NCBI RefSeq assembly: GCF_014698935.1
Contig: NZ_JACVMN010000003.1
Location: 539,074 to 603,073, forward strand
Direction: 5' to 3'
From: Flagellimonas sp. S3867
GTDB taxonomy: Bacteria > Bacteroidota > Bacteroidia > Flavobacteriales > Flavobacteriaceae
Length of the DNA: 64,000 nt
Shown: positions 8,599 through 16,870 of the stretch, one piece after another
Layout of the letters: each line of letters starts with the position of its first letter
Position numbering within the stretch: position 1 is the first letter of the stretch
Translations under genes and position numbers: made by a program
The notes under the pieces: generated by a model
Databases searched by the model: none
What the model saw: only the letters and a program-made list of their open reading frames with translations
What the model was told of the DNA's origin: nothing

Positions 8599-9629
8599 TG
8601 GGATTGGATTATACATTGGTGCTCTGGAACAAGCACAAAAAAACCTACGACAAGATCATTGGATTTGGAATGCTATTGTATCTGTTGGTGTTTATAATCT
8701 TGACTTTGGTATTGAATCCGGAGACAACGGCAGAGACCATGATTATTCGAGCATTTGGTTCCTTGGCAGTTTTGATGCTTCATATCATATTGATTATTGG
8801 CCCTTTGAGTAGATTAAATCCTCAATTTTTACCCATTTTATACAATCGTAGACATTTGGGGGTGAGTATGTTTTTAGCGGCTTTGGTTCATGGTGTTTTT
8901 TCAATCATCCAGTTTCACACCTTGGGAAATGTTAATCCCATTTATGCCGTATTTACCTCGAATATGGATTATGGCTCCTTGACCAATTTCCCGTTTCAGG
9001 TTTTGGGTTTTTTAGCCTTGTTAATCCTGTTCTTTATGGCCTCCACAAGCCATGATTTTTTCCTTAAAAATCTTTCCCCAAAAATTTGGAAAGGATTGCA
9101 CATGATGGTTTATCTGGCATACGCGCTCATTATCATGCATGTATTTTTAGGAGCATTTCAACAAGAAACATCACCTTTTACTATAGGTATTATGGTCATT
9201 GGATTTATGTTGATAACCAGCTTACATCTGATAAGCGCTTTGAAAGAATCCAAGATTGACGGACTTAAGTCTGAAAAGGCCGATGATGGTTGGTTGAAAG
9301 TATGCGGTGCGGATGAAATTCCGAATGACAGAGCTAAAATATTCACAGTTGGCAAAGAACGGGTGGCCATCTTCAAATATGATGGAAAGCTTTCTGCCAT
9401 CCACAATGTTTGCAAGCATCAGGGGGGACCTTTGGGAGAAGGAAAGATTGTGGACGGATGCATTACTTGCCCTTGGCACGGGTACCAATATTTGCCTCAA
9501 AATGGACAATCTCCACCACCATTTACAGAAAAGGTGGTTACATACGGGCTACGTTTAGATGAAGGAATGATATATATCAATCCCGATGGTTTTGAAGAGG
9601 GAACCGAAGTTGAACCCGTAAAGTGTTGA
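8598..9629 (+). CDS. Ferric-reductase-like haem membrane domain fused to a C-terminal Rieske domain
   Basis: 343 residues. The N-terminal about 215 residues carry about six membrane segments of the ferric-reductase-like (MsrQ/NOX type) transmembrane family, with candidate haem ligands His62, His98 (LVHGVF), His168 (LHMMVY) and His181 (IIMHVF). The C-terminal residues 230-330 are a Rieske domain with Cys272, His274, Cys291 and His294 (NVCKHQGG, TCPWHGYQ). Typical members of the family have a FAD/NADPH domain in this place, or none; here the Rieske domain substitutes for it. It could carry electrons across the membrane between the soluble Rieske enzymes of the same operon and a periplasmic or quinone partner (inference). 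Confidence 0.82.
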   Translation: MGLDYTLVLWNKHKKTYDKIIGFGMLLYLLVFIILTLVLNPETTAETMIIRAFGSLAVLMLHIILIIGPLSRLNPQFLPILYNRRHLGVSMFLAALVHGVFSIIQFHTLGNVNPIYAVFTSNMDYGSLTNFPFQVLGFLALLILFFMASTSHDFFLKNLSPKIWKGLHMMVYLAYALIIMHVFLGAFQQETSPFTIGIMVIGFMLITSLHLISALKESKIDGLKSEKADDGWLKVCGADEIPNDRAKIFTVGKERVAIFKYDGKLSAIHNVCKHQGGPLGEGKIVDGCITCPWHGYQYLPQNGQSPPPFTEKVVTYGLRLDEGMIYINPDGFEEGTEVEPVKC

Positions 9630-9632
9630 AAA

Positions 9633-10421
9633 ATGGAGAAGAAGGATGAATTTTATATCGGTTATGTTGATGCTGTGGGTGAAGAAACCAAGAGAACCAC
9701 CAAACGGTTTGTGTTCATAGCCATTGGTGTATTGTTGCTCGGGGCATTTTTGTTTGGTTTTTTTCAAAAAGAAGCTATCAATAGCGCTTTCGATTTCAAT
9801 GCCCCAACCAAGGTTTCAGGCACTTATCAAGAAGCACCATACCCCATGTTGCGAATAAAATTGGGAGATGATACCTTCAAAAATGTGCTTTTGCTCGGAT
9901 TTGGGAAATTTGGCGCCAATACCTATTTGGAAGATATCAAGCAAAAAGAAGGAAACCTTAATGGCAAACATTTGACCATCGAGGGAAACCTGATTTATTA
10001 CAACGGCAAAACACTTCTTGAGATTGACGATGGTCAAAAGATAAGCCTGACCGATTCAAAGACCAAGAATTATATGCTTCCTGAGATAATGGGTAGCCAT
10101 AAGGTTTCGGGAGAGATAGTGGACCCCAAGTGCTATTTTGGGGTTATGAAGCCAGGGTATGGCAAAATACATCGCAGCTGTGCCGCTCTTTGTATTTCTG
10201 GTGGCGTACCTCCCGTTTTGGTCTCACAGAGCAAAAATGCAATTTCTGACTATTTTTTATTGACAGATTTGAAAGGAAATCCAATTCACAAAGACATACT
10301 ACCTTATATAGGACAACCTTCTTTGCTTCAAGGTGAGGTGGAGAAAATGGGAGGTTGGTATACCATGCGTATCGATATTTCCCAAATTAAAAAATTGGAT
10401 AAGGTGTCGTCAATTTATTAG
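9633..10421 (+). CDS. Single-pass membrane protein with CYFGVM and HxxCxxxC motif, unknown function
   Basis: 262 residues. One transmembrane segment at about 28-47 (FIAIGVLLLGAFLFGFF), then a large, presumably periplasmic region. Around residue 167-190 it has VDPKCYFGVMKPG, HRSCAALC and GGVPPVL; this Cys/His pattern could bind a metal or cluster. I recall similar motif-bearing proteins in redox gene clusters but can give no family name. It starts 3 bases after the Rieske membrane protein and its stop is 1 base before the YHS gene, so it belongs to the same transcription unit. Confidence 0.75.
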   Translation: MEKKDEFYIGYVDAVGEETKRTTKRFVFIAIGVLLLGAFLFGFFQKEAINSAFDFNAPTKVSGTYQEAPYPMLRIKLGDDTFKNVLLLGFGKFGANTYLEDIKQKEGNLNGKHLTIEGNLIYYNGKTLLEIDDGQKISLTDSKTKNYMLPEIMGSHKVSGEIVDPKCYFGVMKPGYGKIHRSCAALCISGGVPPVLVSQSKNAISDYFLLTDLKGNPIHKDILPYIGQPSLLQGEVEKMGGWYTMRIDISQIKKLDKVSSIY

Positions 10422-10422
10422 A

Positions 10423-10869
10423 ATGAAGAAAGTTGTAATTGCACTGTTTTTGATGTTGGGTCATATCTCTTTTGCCCAATCTATCGATTACAATACAAAA
10501 AAAGGATATGCTGCCAATGGATATGATGTGGTTGCCTATTTTGATGGAAAGGCCCTAATTGGAAGCAAAGAATTCAGCACCAAACATGATGAGGTCAATT
10601 ATAAATTTTCATCTCAAGAAAACAAGAATAGGTTCATAGCAAATCCAGCCAAGCACATTCCACAATATGGTGGATACTGCGCTTATGCAGTTGCCAAATC
10701 CGGGAAAAAAGTAAGCATCAACCCTGAAACATTTGAAATCAGGGATGGAAAATTATATCTCTTTTACAATTCAGGCCGCACCAATACCTTAAAACTCTGG
10801 ACCAGCGAAGCACCAAACCAACTTCAAGTTATAGCTGACAAAAACTGGCAAAAAATAAAGAATAAGTAG
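10423..10869 (+). CDS. Secreted YHS-domain protein
   Basis: 148 residues. I chose the start at 10423 because it begins a clean signal peptide (MKKVVIALFLMLGHISFAQ) and follows the upstream stop by 1 base; a longer in-frame start at 10333 lies inside the upstream gene. The mature part is a YHS domain (GYAANGYDVVAYF, QYGGYCAYAVAKSGKKVSINP, LYLFYNS). YHS domains are small folds linked to metal or metalloprotein handling. In this operon it is probably periplasmic and may serve the haem/Fe-S chain (inference). Confidence 0.85.
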   Translation: MKKVVIALFLMLGHISFAQSIDYNTKKGYAANGYDVVAYFDGKALIGSKEFSTKHDEVNYKFSSQENKNRFIANPAKHIPQYGGYCAYAVAKSGKKVSINPETFEIRDGKLYLFYNSGRTNTLKLWTSEAPNQLQVIADKNWQKIKNK

Positions 10870-10885
10870 ATTCTTAGTTTTTAAA

Positions 10886-11539
10886 ATGAACAAGTACGCA
10901 AAGATTGGTTTTTCGGGATTGCTGGTGAGTTTTTTGGGTGCGCTGCCCCTTGGAACCTTGAACATCACTGCTTTTGATATTGCTGCATCACAAAGTCTGG
11001 TTTCAGCCATATGGTTTGCGGTGGCGGTTGTATTGGTAGAGCTAATCGTTGTACGATTAACCCTATTTGGAAATGAAAAACTGCAATTTGGCGAAAAAAT
11101 GTCCAATTATCTTATACCATTTGGAATCATATTGCTGCTGTATTTGGCCGTAACCAGTTTTATGGCCTCAACTGAAATTTCGGAAATGGGATCGAGAATA
11201 AATGTACTTCCCCAAATCAGTTCGGCATTTTGGTTGGGTTTTTTATTGAGTGCTCTAAACCCTTTGCATATCCCTTTTTGGATGACTTGGAACAAAGTTC
11301 TCTCTTCCAGGGGAATATTGGAAACATCAAGAAGCTCATATACGCTATACATTTTGGGAATAGGTGTGGGATCGCTTTTAGGTATTGGCCTTTTCATTTT
11401 TGCTGGTAAATATATTTTTACAAACTATGAGAGTTATAGTATGTTGACCAATTTATTAATGGGGCTATTATACCTAGGTTTTTCTATCTATCTAATGTTC
11501 CTTTTGGTCAAAAAACGCCTTAAACTTAAAACACAATAA
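10886..11539 (+). CDS. LysE-family transporter
   Basis: 217 residues with about six hydrophobic segments. The N-terminus GLLVSFLGALPLGTLNITAF is typical of LysE/RhtB exporters, which move amino acids or related small molecules out of the cell. It follows the YHS gene by 16 bases and precedes the DinB-like gene by 5. The exported substrate cannot be told from the sequence. Confidence 0.8.
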   Translation: MNKYAKIGFSGLLVSFLGALPLGTLNITAFDIAASQSLVSAIWFAVAVVLVELIVVRLTLFGNEKLQFGEKMSNYLIPFGIILLLYLAVTSFMASTEISEMGSRINVLPQISSAFWLGFLLSALNPLHIPFWMTWNKVLSSRGILETSRSSYTLYILGIGVGSLLGIGLFIFAGKYIFTNYESYSMLTNLLMGLLYLGFSIYLMFLLVKKRLKLKTQ

Positions 11540-11544
11540 CCGTT

Positions 11545-12030
11545 ATGTTCAAATCTTCAATAGCTACTATTGAGCAATTCAAAGAAATTCTGTTGCAACT
11601 TCCAGAGGATTACTATGCGCATTCTTGCGAGGCGCTTTTTAATGCTTCAATAGGCCAGCATACAAGACATATCATTGAGTTATATTTATGTTTGATCAAT
11701 GGTTATGATGGAGCCGAAGTTTCTTATGACAAACGTGAACGAAACCAAAAAATAGAGCAAGATGTATATTTTGCCATAAAACAATTACAACGAATTCAAT
11801 CCGATTTGGAAAAGCCTAATAAAGCAGTAAAAGTTGCTTATGAATTAGGTGGAATGGAAACCTGTTTAGAGTCCAATTATTATCGTGAAGTCATGTACAA
11901 TTTGGAACACACTATCCATCATCATGCACTTATCAAAGTTGGAATCAAACATTTTACAACTTTGGAGCTGCCAGAATCTTTTGGAGTGGCACCCTCAACA
12001 ATGCAACACCGAGAAGCATGTGCACAGTAA
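11545..12030 (+). CDS. DinB-like four-helix protein
   Basis: 161 residues, all-helical by appearance, with histidines in the places used for metal binding in the DinB/YfiT superfamily (QHTRHIIELY near residue 38, and LEHTIHHHALIK near residue 120). Members include metal-dependent thiol transferases of mycothiol or bacillithiol. The 3' end overlaps the next gene by 13 bases. Assignment to the superfamily is moderately sure; a bacillithiol role would fit ypdA at 15162 but is only a suggestion. Confidence 0.65.
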   Translation: MFKSSIATIEQFKEILLQLPEDYYAHSCEALFNASIGQHTRHIIELYLCLINGYDGAEVSYDKRERNQKIEQDVYFAIKQLQRIQSDLEKPNKAVKVAYELGGMETCLESNYYREVMYNLEHTIHHHALIKVGIKHFTTLELPESFGVAPSTMQHREACAQ

Positions 12031-12737
12031 GTTTTATTTCTAGAAATAACAGCTATTTCATCACCTCTAATCGTGATGAGCATGTTTCACGTCCAAATGC
12101 TTTTGAACCAAGAGAGGAAATCATAAATTCAGTCAAGATACTTTTCCCGAGGGACCCAAAAGCTGGAGGCACATGGTTTGCCCTTAATGAGCACGGTGTG
12201 GTAGCAGTGCTGCTCAATGGGGCTTTTATAAGGCACAAATCTTTTGGAAACTATTCCAAAAGTAGGGGCGTGGTACTTTTAGAAGTAATAAGTGCAGAAA
12301 ATCCCATGCTTTTCCTTCAAGAAATGGATTTACGCAATATCGAGCCATTTACCATGGTATTGTTTGATGGGATGAAACTGGTTGAACTTCGTTGGGATGG
12401 TAAGAAAAGATATTTTAAACCATTGGATAAGGGCGAAGATTATATTTGGTCGTCGGTAACGCTTTACGATGATGAGGCAATAGAACGAAGAAATTCACTT
12501 TTTGCTAATTTTATTGATGAGGAAGAGGAGCTTACTGCTTCTGCTATAGTTGATTTCCATTCCAATAACCATGAAGACTACGAAAATGGATTTATTATTA
12601 ATAGGGATACCGGATTGAAAACCTTTAGTGTTACCCAAGTTGTTTTAGATAATCAAGATTCTGTTTTGCAGCATTTCGATCTATTGAATGATAAAAAGCA
12701 CATAATTCCATTTTCATCAAACCAACTTATAACATGA
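12018..12737 (+). CDS. TANGO2/NRDE-family protein
   Basis: 239 residues. MCTVSFISRNN at the N-terminus and SNRDEHVSRP (NRDE at 18-21) are the signature of the NRDE/TANGO2 family; Cys2 is the candidate N-terminal nucleophile, which would place it in the Ntn-hydrolase fold. Animal TANGO2 has been reported to act in haem trafficking, which is debated. Here it shares a transcription unit with a haem-type membrane reductase, which makes that role worth considering. Overlaps the DinB-like gene by 13 bases and the ATP-grasp gene by 4 (ATGA). Confidence 0.82.
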   Translation: MCTVSFISRNNSYFITSNRDEHVSRPNAFEPREEIINSVKILFPRDPKAGGTWFALNEHGVVAVLLNGAFIRHKSFGNYSKSRGVVLLEVISAENPMLFLQEMDLRNIEPFTMVLFDGMKLVELRWDGKKRYFKPLDKGEDYIWSSVTLYDDEAIERRNSLFANFIDEEEELTASAIVDFHSNNHEDYENGFIINRDTGLKTFSVTQVVLDNQDSVLQHFDLLNDKKHIIPFSSNQLIT

Positions 12738-13777
12738 GCTCTTGGAGATTAAAATGGCATAAGATGACACATTGGGAATATTGGCCCCTCTGGGCAATAT
12801 ATTACCCCTTGTTCCCAGTTTGGTTGTATTTTTCCATTAAAGCACGTTCGTTTTTCTTTTTTAATGCTGCCAATCCTACGATGAAAAATGGAGGTATGGC
12901 CATGGAATCTAAAATGGAAATCTATAAAATAATCCCAGAACAACATATTCCACAAACGGTATTTATTTCTAGGGATGAACGGCCAGAAATGGCTTTGGAA
13001 AATGTTTTGAGAAATGGGATTATATTTCCGTTTATTGCAAAACCAGATATAGGCATGAAGGCCTTTGGCGTGGATAAAATCCATAATAAAGATGAATTCA
13101 AGGACTATTTTTCCAAAACACCGGAAAATTTCTTGGTACAAGAACTGATTCCCTACACCAAAGAGGTCGGCATTTTTTATGTTAGAAAACCAGGAGAGAA
13201 AAAGGGTAAAATCACGGGGATAGTCTCTAAGGAGTTTTTATCCGTTATTGGGGATGGAAAAAGTTCAATTTTAGAACTGATTAAAAGAGACCCGAGAAGT
13301 CATTTACAGCTTAAAGCATTGCAAAAAAAGTTTGGTTTCAAGCTCAACCAAGTTTTGGATGAGAATCAGGAATTTGTTTTGGTCCCTTACGGAAGTCATA
13401 CCAGGGGAGCCAAATTTATTGATGATACACATAGATTAAATGGACGTCTTTTAAAGGTTATCGATGACATTTGCTCTAAAATTGATGGTTTTCATTACGG
13501 TCGATTGGATGTGCTGCACAACTCCTTGGAAGACCTTTCCAATGGAAAAAACTTCAGTATTATTGAAATTAATGGGGCAGGAGGGGAAGCTACCCATATT
13601 TATGATCCCAAACATTCCCTGTTTTTTGCATGGAAGGAGATAACACGACATTGGGGCATGTTGAACGAAATTAGCATTAGTAATCATAAAAGGGGCCATT
13701 CCTATTTAAGCTTTAAAGATGGACGGGCAATGTTAAGGGCTAATGGAGAATTGGAAGCGCAACTTAAAATTATTTAG
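12734..13777 (+). CDS. ATP-grasp enzyme, membrane-associated
   Basis: 347 residues. An aromatic, hydrophobic N-terminus (about 16-45) is followed by an ATP-grasp region: FIAKPDIGMKAFGV, NFLVQELIPY, VSKEFLSVIGDGKS, and the metal-binding end FSIIEINGAGGEATHIYDP. ATP-grasp enzymes join a carboxylate to an amine or thiol; the acceptor here is unknown. It overlaps the TANGO2 gene by 4 bases and abuts the beta-barrel gene with no gap. It is sometimes labelled as a D-Ala-D-Ala ligase relative, which I would not claim. Confidence 0.75.
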   Translation: MSSWRLKWHKMTHWEYWPLWAIYYPLFPVWLYFSIKARSFFFFNAANPTMKNGGMAMESKMEIYKIIPEQHIPQTVFISRDERPEMALENVLRNGIIFPFIAKPDIGMKAFGVDKIHNKDEFKDYFSKTPENFLVQELIPYTKEVGIFYVRKPGEKKGKITGIVSKEFLSVIGDGKSSILELIKRDPRSHLQLKALQKKFGFKLNQVLDENQEFVLVPYGSHTRGAKFIDDTHRLNGRLLKVIDDICSKIDGFHYGRLDVLHNSLEDLSNGKNFSIIEINGAGGEATHIYDPKHSLFFAWKEITRHWGMLNEISISNHKRGHSYLSFKDGRAMLRANGELEAQLKII

Positions 13778-14356
13778 ATGAAAACTCGATTCGGCCTTTT
13801 ATTTTTGCTTTGGTTTTCGCTTTGTGGAACAATGTCCGTGGCACAGGATTCAACCTCGGCACATTACCCTGTATACTTGGGTGTTTCTGTACAATTCTAT
13901 CCGGCAGGTGTTATTCCAACAATCAATTTGGAACATGCTATTTCTGAAAAATCATCCGTGCTTTTAAGACTGGGCGGAAATTTTGTTGACCGTAAAGACT
14001 TTAGTGATGTGAATATTACTGAAGAAGGAGAAGGTTTTGGAGGTTCTGTTGGTTTTCGAAGACATTTCCCTTCGGGAAAAGGAAAGTTCATTGCCGGTTT
14101 AAACCTGGATATATGGAGCTTGAATATTGATTGGACGGACATTGGTCCAGCCGATGCCCCTATTTCTGGAAGTACCTATACTTTGGTGCTTCAACCTTGG
14201 TTGGAAGGAGGATATTTTCTACCCATTAAAAATACACGCTCGCAACTTGGGCTTACACTTGGTTTTGGCAGGGAAATTAATGCGATTACCAGTGGAGCAG
14301 AAGTTGAGCAAGGATTTATTGGCAGTGTCTCCCTGCAATATCAGTTTTCGCTTTAA
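13778..14356 (+). CDS. Small outer-membrane beta-barrel protein
   Basis: 192 residues with a signal peptide ending near VAQ (residue 23). The rest alternates polar and hydrophobic residues with frequent glycine and aromatics (VLLRLGGNFV, FGGSVGFRRHF, LGLTLGFGREI, FIGSVSLQYQFSL), and the last residue group ends in Phe-Ser-Leu, as expected for an outer-membrane barrel of about eight strands. Last gene of the 13-gene run; its stop codon overlaps the stop of the convergent gene at 14353. Function unknown. Confidence 0.75.
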   Translation: MKTRFGLLFLLWFSLCGTMSVAQDSTSAHYPVYLGVSVQFYPAGVIPTINLEHAISEKSSVLLRLGGNFVDRKDFSDVNITEEGEGFGGSVGFRRHFPSGKGKFIAGLNLDIWSLNIDWTDIGPADAPISGSTYTLVLQPWLEGGYFLPIKNTRSQLGLTLGFGREINAITSGAEVEQGFIGSVSLQYQFSL

Positions 14357-15105
14357 GAAGTATAGGCTTTGAACGCTTCTTGAAAAAATTGAACGATTAT
14401 ATTTTCCACTACATTGGATGCTCCTAAAATTCCTCCTTTAAAGCCATTATTCTTCCATTCCCCATGGGTAAGGTTTTGAAATGTTGAGGTGTCAAGACCA
14501 TCATGACCTTGGTACCCACTGATATAAAAATAGTGGTCGTTTACCATGCTATCCGGAATGGCCATCCCCATACCAATGGATTTTCCAGAACCGTCATTTA
14601 AGGTCACAAAAGCACCAGTATCAAAATGATGTGGCCAAATACGAATGTCCGATTCTAAATTTTCATTTTGAAGAAACGTTTTTAATGTATTTTGGGATAT
14701 TGTCCGCAAATGAATTAACCCCTGTAACTCCTCAGGATTGGAAAGACCAAATGTAAAGTCGTCGGTAATGGAATAGGGTAAGTCATAATGTAAATCGTAT
14801 GTGTAGGGCTTTTCCAGTTTTGACTCCGAGGCCATTTTTGAAATCCATTCCACAATTTCACCATGTGATTTGCCTTTCAGGGCAAGCACTTGGCTTTTAT
14901 CTTTTGAGACCCATTTCAACGAAAAATTGGTGTATTCAAATGCCAAGTAAACACCTGTTTCATCCAATTCCCATGTTCGCAGCGTGTTATCTTCGGTGAA
15001 AAACCCAACATTGGTATGACTGTCGTCAGATTTGGGTTCTAAAAAGCTTTTCCCAGCAGTGGCTAGGTATTGAGAGGCTAAATGTACTTGAGTTAGTGTA
15101 TCCAT
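14353..15105 (-). CDS. Cytoplasmic protein of unknown function
   Basis: 250 residues without signal peptide or membrane segment; not recognised. Noticeable segments are DIRIWPHHFDTGAF, which looks like a conserved metal or active-site patch, and GHDGLDTSTFQNL. It is convergent with the beta-barrel gene, and the two stop codons overlap (TTAA). It lies 57 bases downstream of ypdA on the same strand and may be co-transcribed with rpe-ypdA. Confidence 0.65.
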   Translation of the reverse strand: MDTLTQVHLASQYLATAGKSFLEPKSDDSHTNVGFFTEDNTLRTWELDETGVYLAFEYTNFSLKWVSKDKSQVLALKGKSHGEIVEWISKMASESKLEKPYTYDLHYDLPYSITDDFTFGLSNPEELQGLIHLRTISQNTLKTFLQNENLESDIRIWPHHFDTGAFVTLNDGSGKSIGMGMAIPDSMVNDHYFYISGYQGHDGLDTSTFQNLTHGEWKNNGFKGGILGASNVVENIIVQFFQEAFKAYTS

Positions 15106-15161
15106 ACGTATAAATGTATGGAATCTTAGTCGTCCAAAAGAAAATTGATTACAAATCGTGG

Positions 15162-16145
15162 TTAGACCCTTGAGGCACCCTGTTTTTTAACAATGGCATT
15201 CATGATTATGGGCGCATGGATACGGGAATTTTCAATAAACCATTTATGGGTTTCCATTCCGCCGCAGATAACACCAGCTAAAAACAAGCCTTCAATATTG
15301 GTCTCCATAGTGTCGTGATTATATTGGGGAAGACGTTTGTCGTCCTGGGAAAGTTCGATACCCAGTTTTTCCAAGAATTCAAAGTTGGGCATATAGCCCG
15401 TAAGGGCCAGCACAAAATCGTTTTCCAGTGTAACTTCACCTTCTGGAGTGTCAATGATGAGCTCTGTAGATGTAATTTCCTTAACATTGGCGTTGTAATA
15501 TGCCTTAATGCTTCCTTCTTCAATGCGGTTGATAACATCTGGACGAACCCAATACTTGACTCTTTGACCCACTTCTGGTCCACGAATGATCAGCGTGACT
15601 TCGGAACCTTTGCGCCAACACTCCAAAGCGGCATCTATTGCCGAATTACTTGCTCCTACAACCGCTAATTTCTGACTAGCGTAAAAATGCGGGTCTTTGT
15701 AGTAATGTGAAACTTTGGGTAAATCTTCGCCCGGCACGTTGATTTTATTTGGCAAATCGTAAAATCCTGTCGCTACAACAATGTTTTTTGCAGTATACTG
15801 TCCTTTATCCGTGGTCACAGAAAAAATTTGGGACTTTTTTTGTACGCTCAACACTTTTTCAAATAGATGGATGTTAAGCTGATTGGAGGTTACAATTCGA
15901 CGGTAATATTCCAACGCCTCATTGCGTTTAGGTTTCGCTTCTTTACTAATAAAAGGGATGTCATCTATCTCCAATCGTTCCGAAGAAGAAAAAAACTGCA
16001 TGTTTATAGGGTAATTGAACAAGGAGTTCACTATTGGGCCTTTTTCAACGATCAGATAGGTAAGTCCTTTTTTCTTGGCTTCAAGGCCACAAGCAATGCC
16101 AATAGGGCCACCTCCAATGATCAGTACATCAAATTCTTGCATCAA
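15162..16145 (-). CDS. ypdA: YpdA-family FAD/NAD(P) oxidoreductase, putative bacillithiol disulfide reductase
   Basis: 327 residues with two Rossmann motifs: LIIGGGPIGIACGLEA for FAD near residue 9, and AVVGASNSAIDAALECWRKG for NAD(P)H near residue 160. The pattern, including GCxC absence, fits the YpdA family, proposed to reduce oxidised bacillithiol. Its start overlaps the stop of rpe by 4 bases, so the two genes are translationally coupled. Family call is firm; bacillithiol as the substrate is known from Firmicutes and inferred here. Confidence 0.85.
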   Translation of the reverse strand: MMQEFDVLIIGGGPIGIACGLEAKKKGLTYLIVEKGPIVNSLFNYPINMQFFSSSERLEIDDIPFISKEAKPKRNEALEYYRRIVTSNQLNIHLFEKVLSVQKKSQIFSVTTDKGQYTAKNIVVATGFYDLPNKINVPGEDLPKVSHYYKDPHFYASQKLAVVGASNSAIDAALECWRKGSEVTLIIRGPEVGQRVKYWVRPDVINRIEEGSIKAYYNANVKEITSTELIIDTPEGEVTLENDFVLALTGYMPNFEFLEKLGIELSQDDKRLPQYNHDTMETNIEGLFLAGVICGGMETHKWFIENSRIHAPIIMNAIVKKQGASRV

Positions 16146-16801
16146 GCAATGGTTTCTTTTAGATTTTTGATGATTTCCGTAGGATTATCGCTTTTGAAGA
16201 CAAAACTACCTGCAACCAAAACATCAGCTCCGGCATCCACCAGTTTTTTGGCATTGGTCGCATTTACCCCTCCATCAATTTCAATAAGGGCCTTAGAATT
16301 TCTCTTTTCGATGATATTTTTTAGATCAGATACTTTTTGATAGGTGTTTTCAATAAAAGATTGCCCACCAAAACCTGGGTTTACGCTCATCATACAAACC
16401 AAATCGATATCTTGGATGGTATCTTCCAATAAGTTTACAGAGGTATGTGGATTCAAGGCCACGCCTGCTTTCATACCTTCAGCTTTTATAGCCTGCAAGG
16501 TTCTGTGCAGGTGATTACAAGCTTCATAATGTACGGTAAGGTTGTTGGACCCTAAATGGGCAAAGGTTTTGATATAACGGTCTGGATCAACAATCATTAA
16601 ATGAACATCCAATGTTTTTTTGGCATGTTCAGCTATGGCTTTGATCACGGGCATTCCAAATGAAATATTTGGTACAAAAACACCATCCATAATATCTAAA
16701 TGGAACCAATCGGCGTCACTTTGGTTAACCATTTCTACATCATGTTGAAGGTTGGCAAAATCTGCTGCCAAAAGGGAAGGAGCTACTAATTTTGAATTCA
16801 T
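16142..16801 (-). CDS. rpe: Ribulose-phosphate 3-epimerase
   Basis: Interconverts ribulose 5-phosphate and xylulose 5-phosphate in the pentose phosphate pathway. 219 residues from the start at 16801 (MNSKLVAPSLLAADFANL); an upstream in-frame ATG at 16831 lies beyond the promoter box and is rejected. Motifs are LDIMDGVFVPNISFG, DVHLMI, MSVNPGFGGQSFI and EIDGGVNATNA, the metal and phosphate sites of the TIM barrel. Full length for the family. A consensus promoter lies just upstream. Confidence 0.96.
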   Translation of the reverse strand: MNSKLVAPSLLAADFANLQHDVEMVNQSDADWFHLDIMDGVFVPNISFGMPVIKAIAEHAKKTLDVHLMIVDPDRYIKTFAHLGSNNLTVHYEACNHLHRTLQAIKAEGMKAGVALNPHTSVNLLEDTIQDIDLVCMMSVNPGFGGQSFIENTYQKVSDLKNIIEKRNSKALIEIDGGVNATNAKKLVDAGADVLVAGSFVFKSDNPTEIIKNLKETIA

Positions 16802-16819
16802 CTGAGCATTATATGCATA

Positions 16820-16847
16820 CAAAAATAGCAAATGCTTTTTGAAGCAA
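16820..16847 (-). promoter_or_regulatory. Promoter of rpe-ypdA
   Basis: On the minus strand: TTG, 17 bases, TATTTTTG, then 18 bases to the rpe start at 16801. This is a close match to the Flavobacteriaceae consensus TTG-N17-19-TAnnTTTG. Confidence 0.6.
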
Positions 16848-16870
16848 GCGAATTCTAGCTTTCCTCATTT

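Noticed and set aside
10333..10422. Longer N-terminus for the YHS protein
   Set aside because: The extra 30 residues lie inside the upstream gene and would hide a textbook signal peptide.
15867..16340. 157-codon frame on the plus strand
   Set aside because: Antisense to ypdA and rpe, which have clear family motifs; no signal or domain in this frame.
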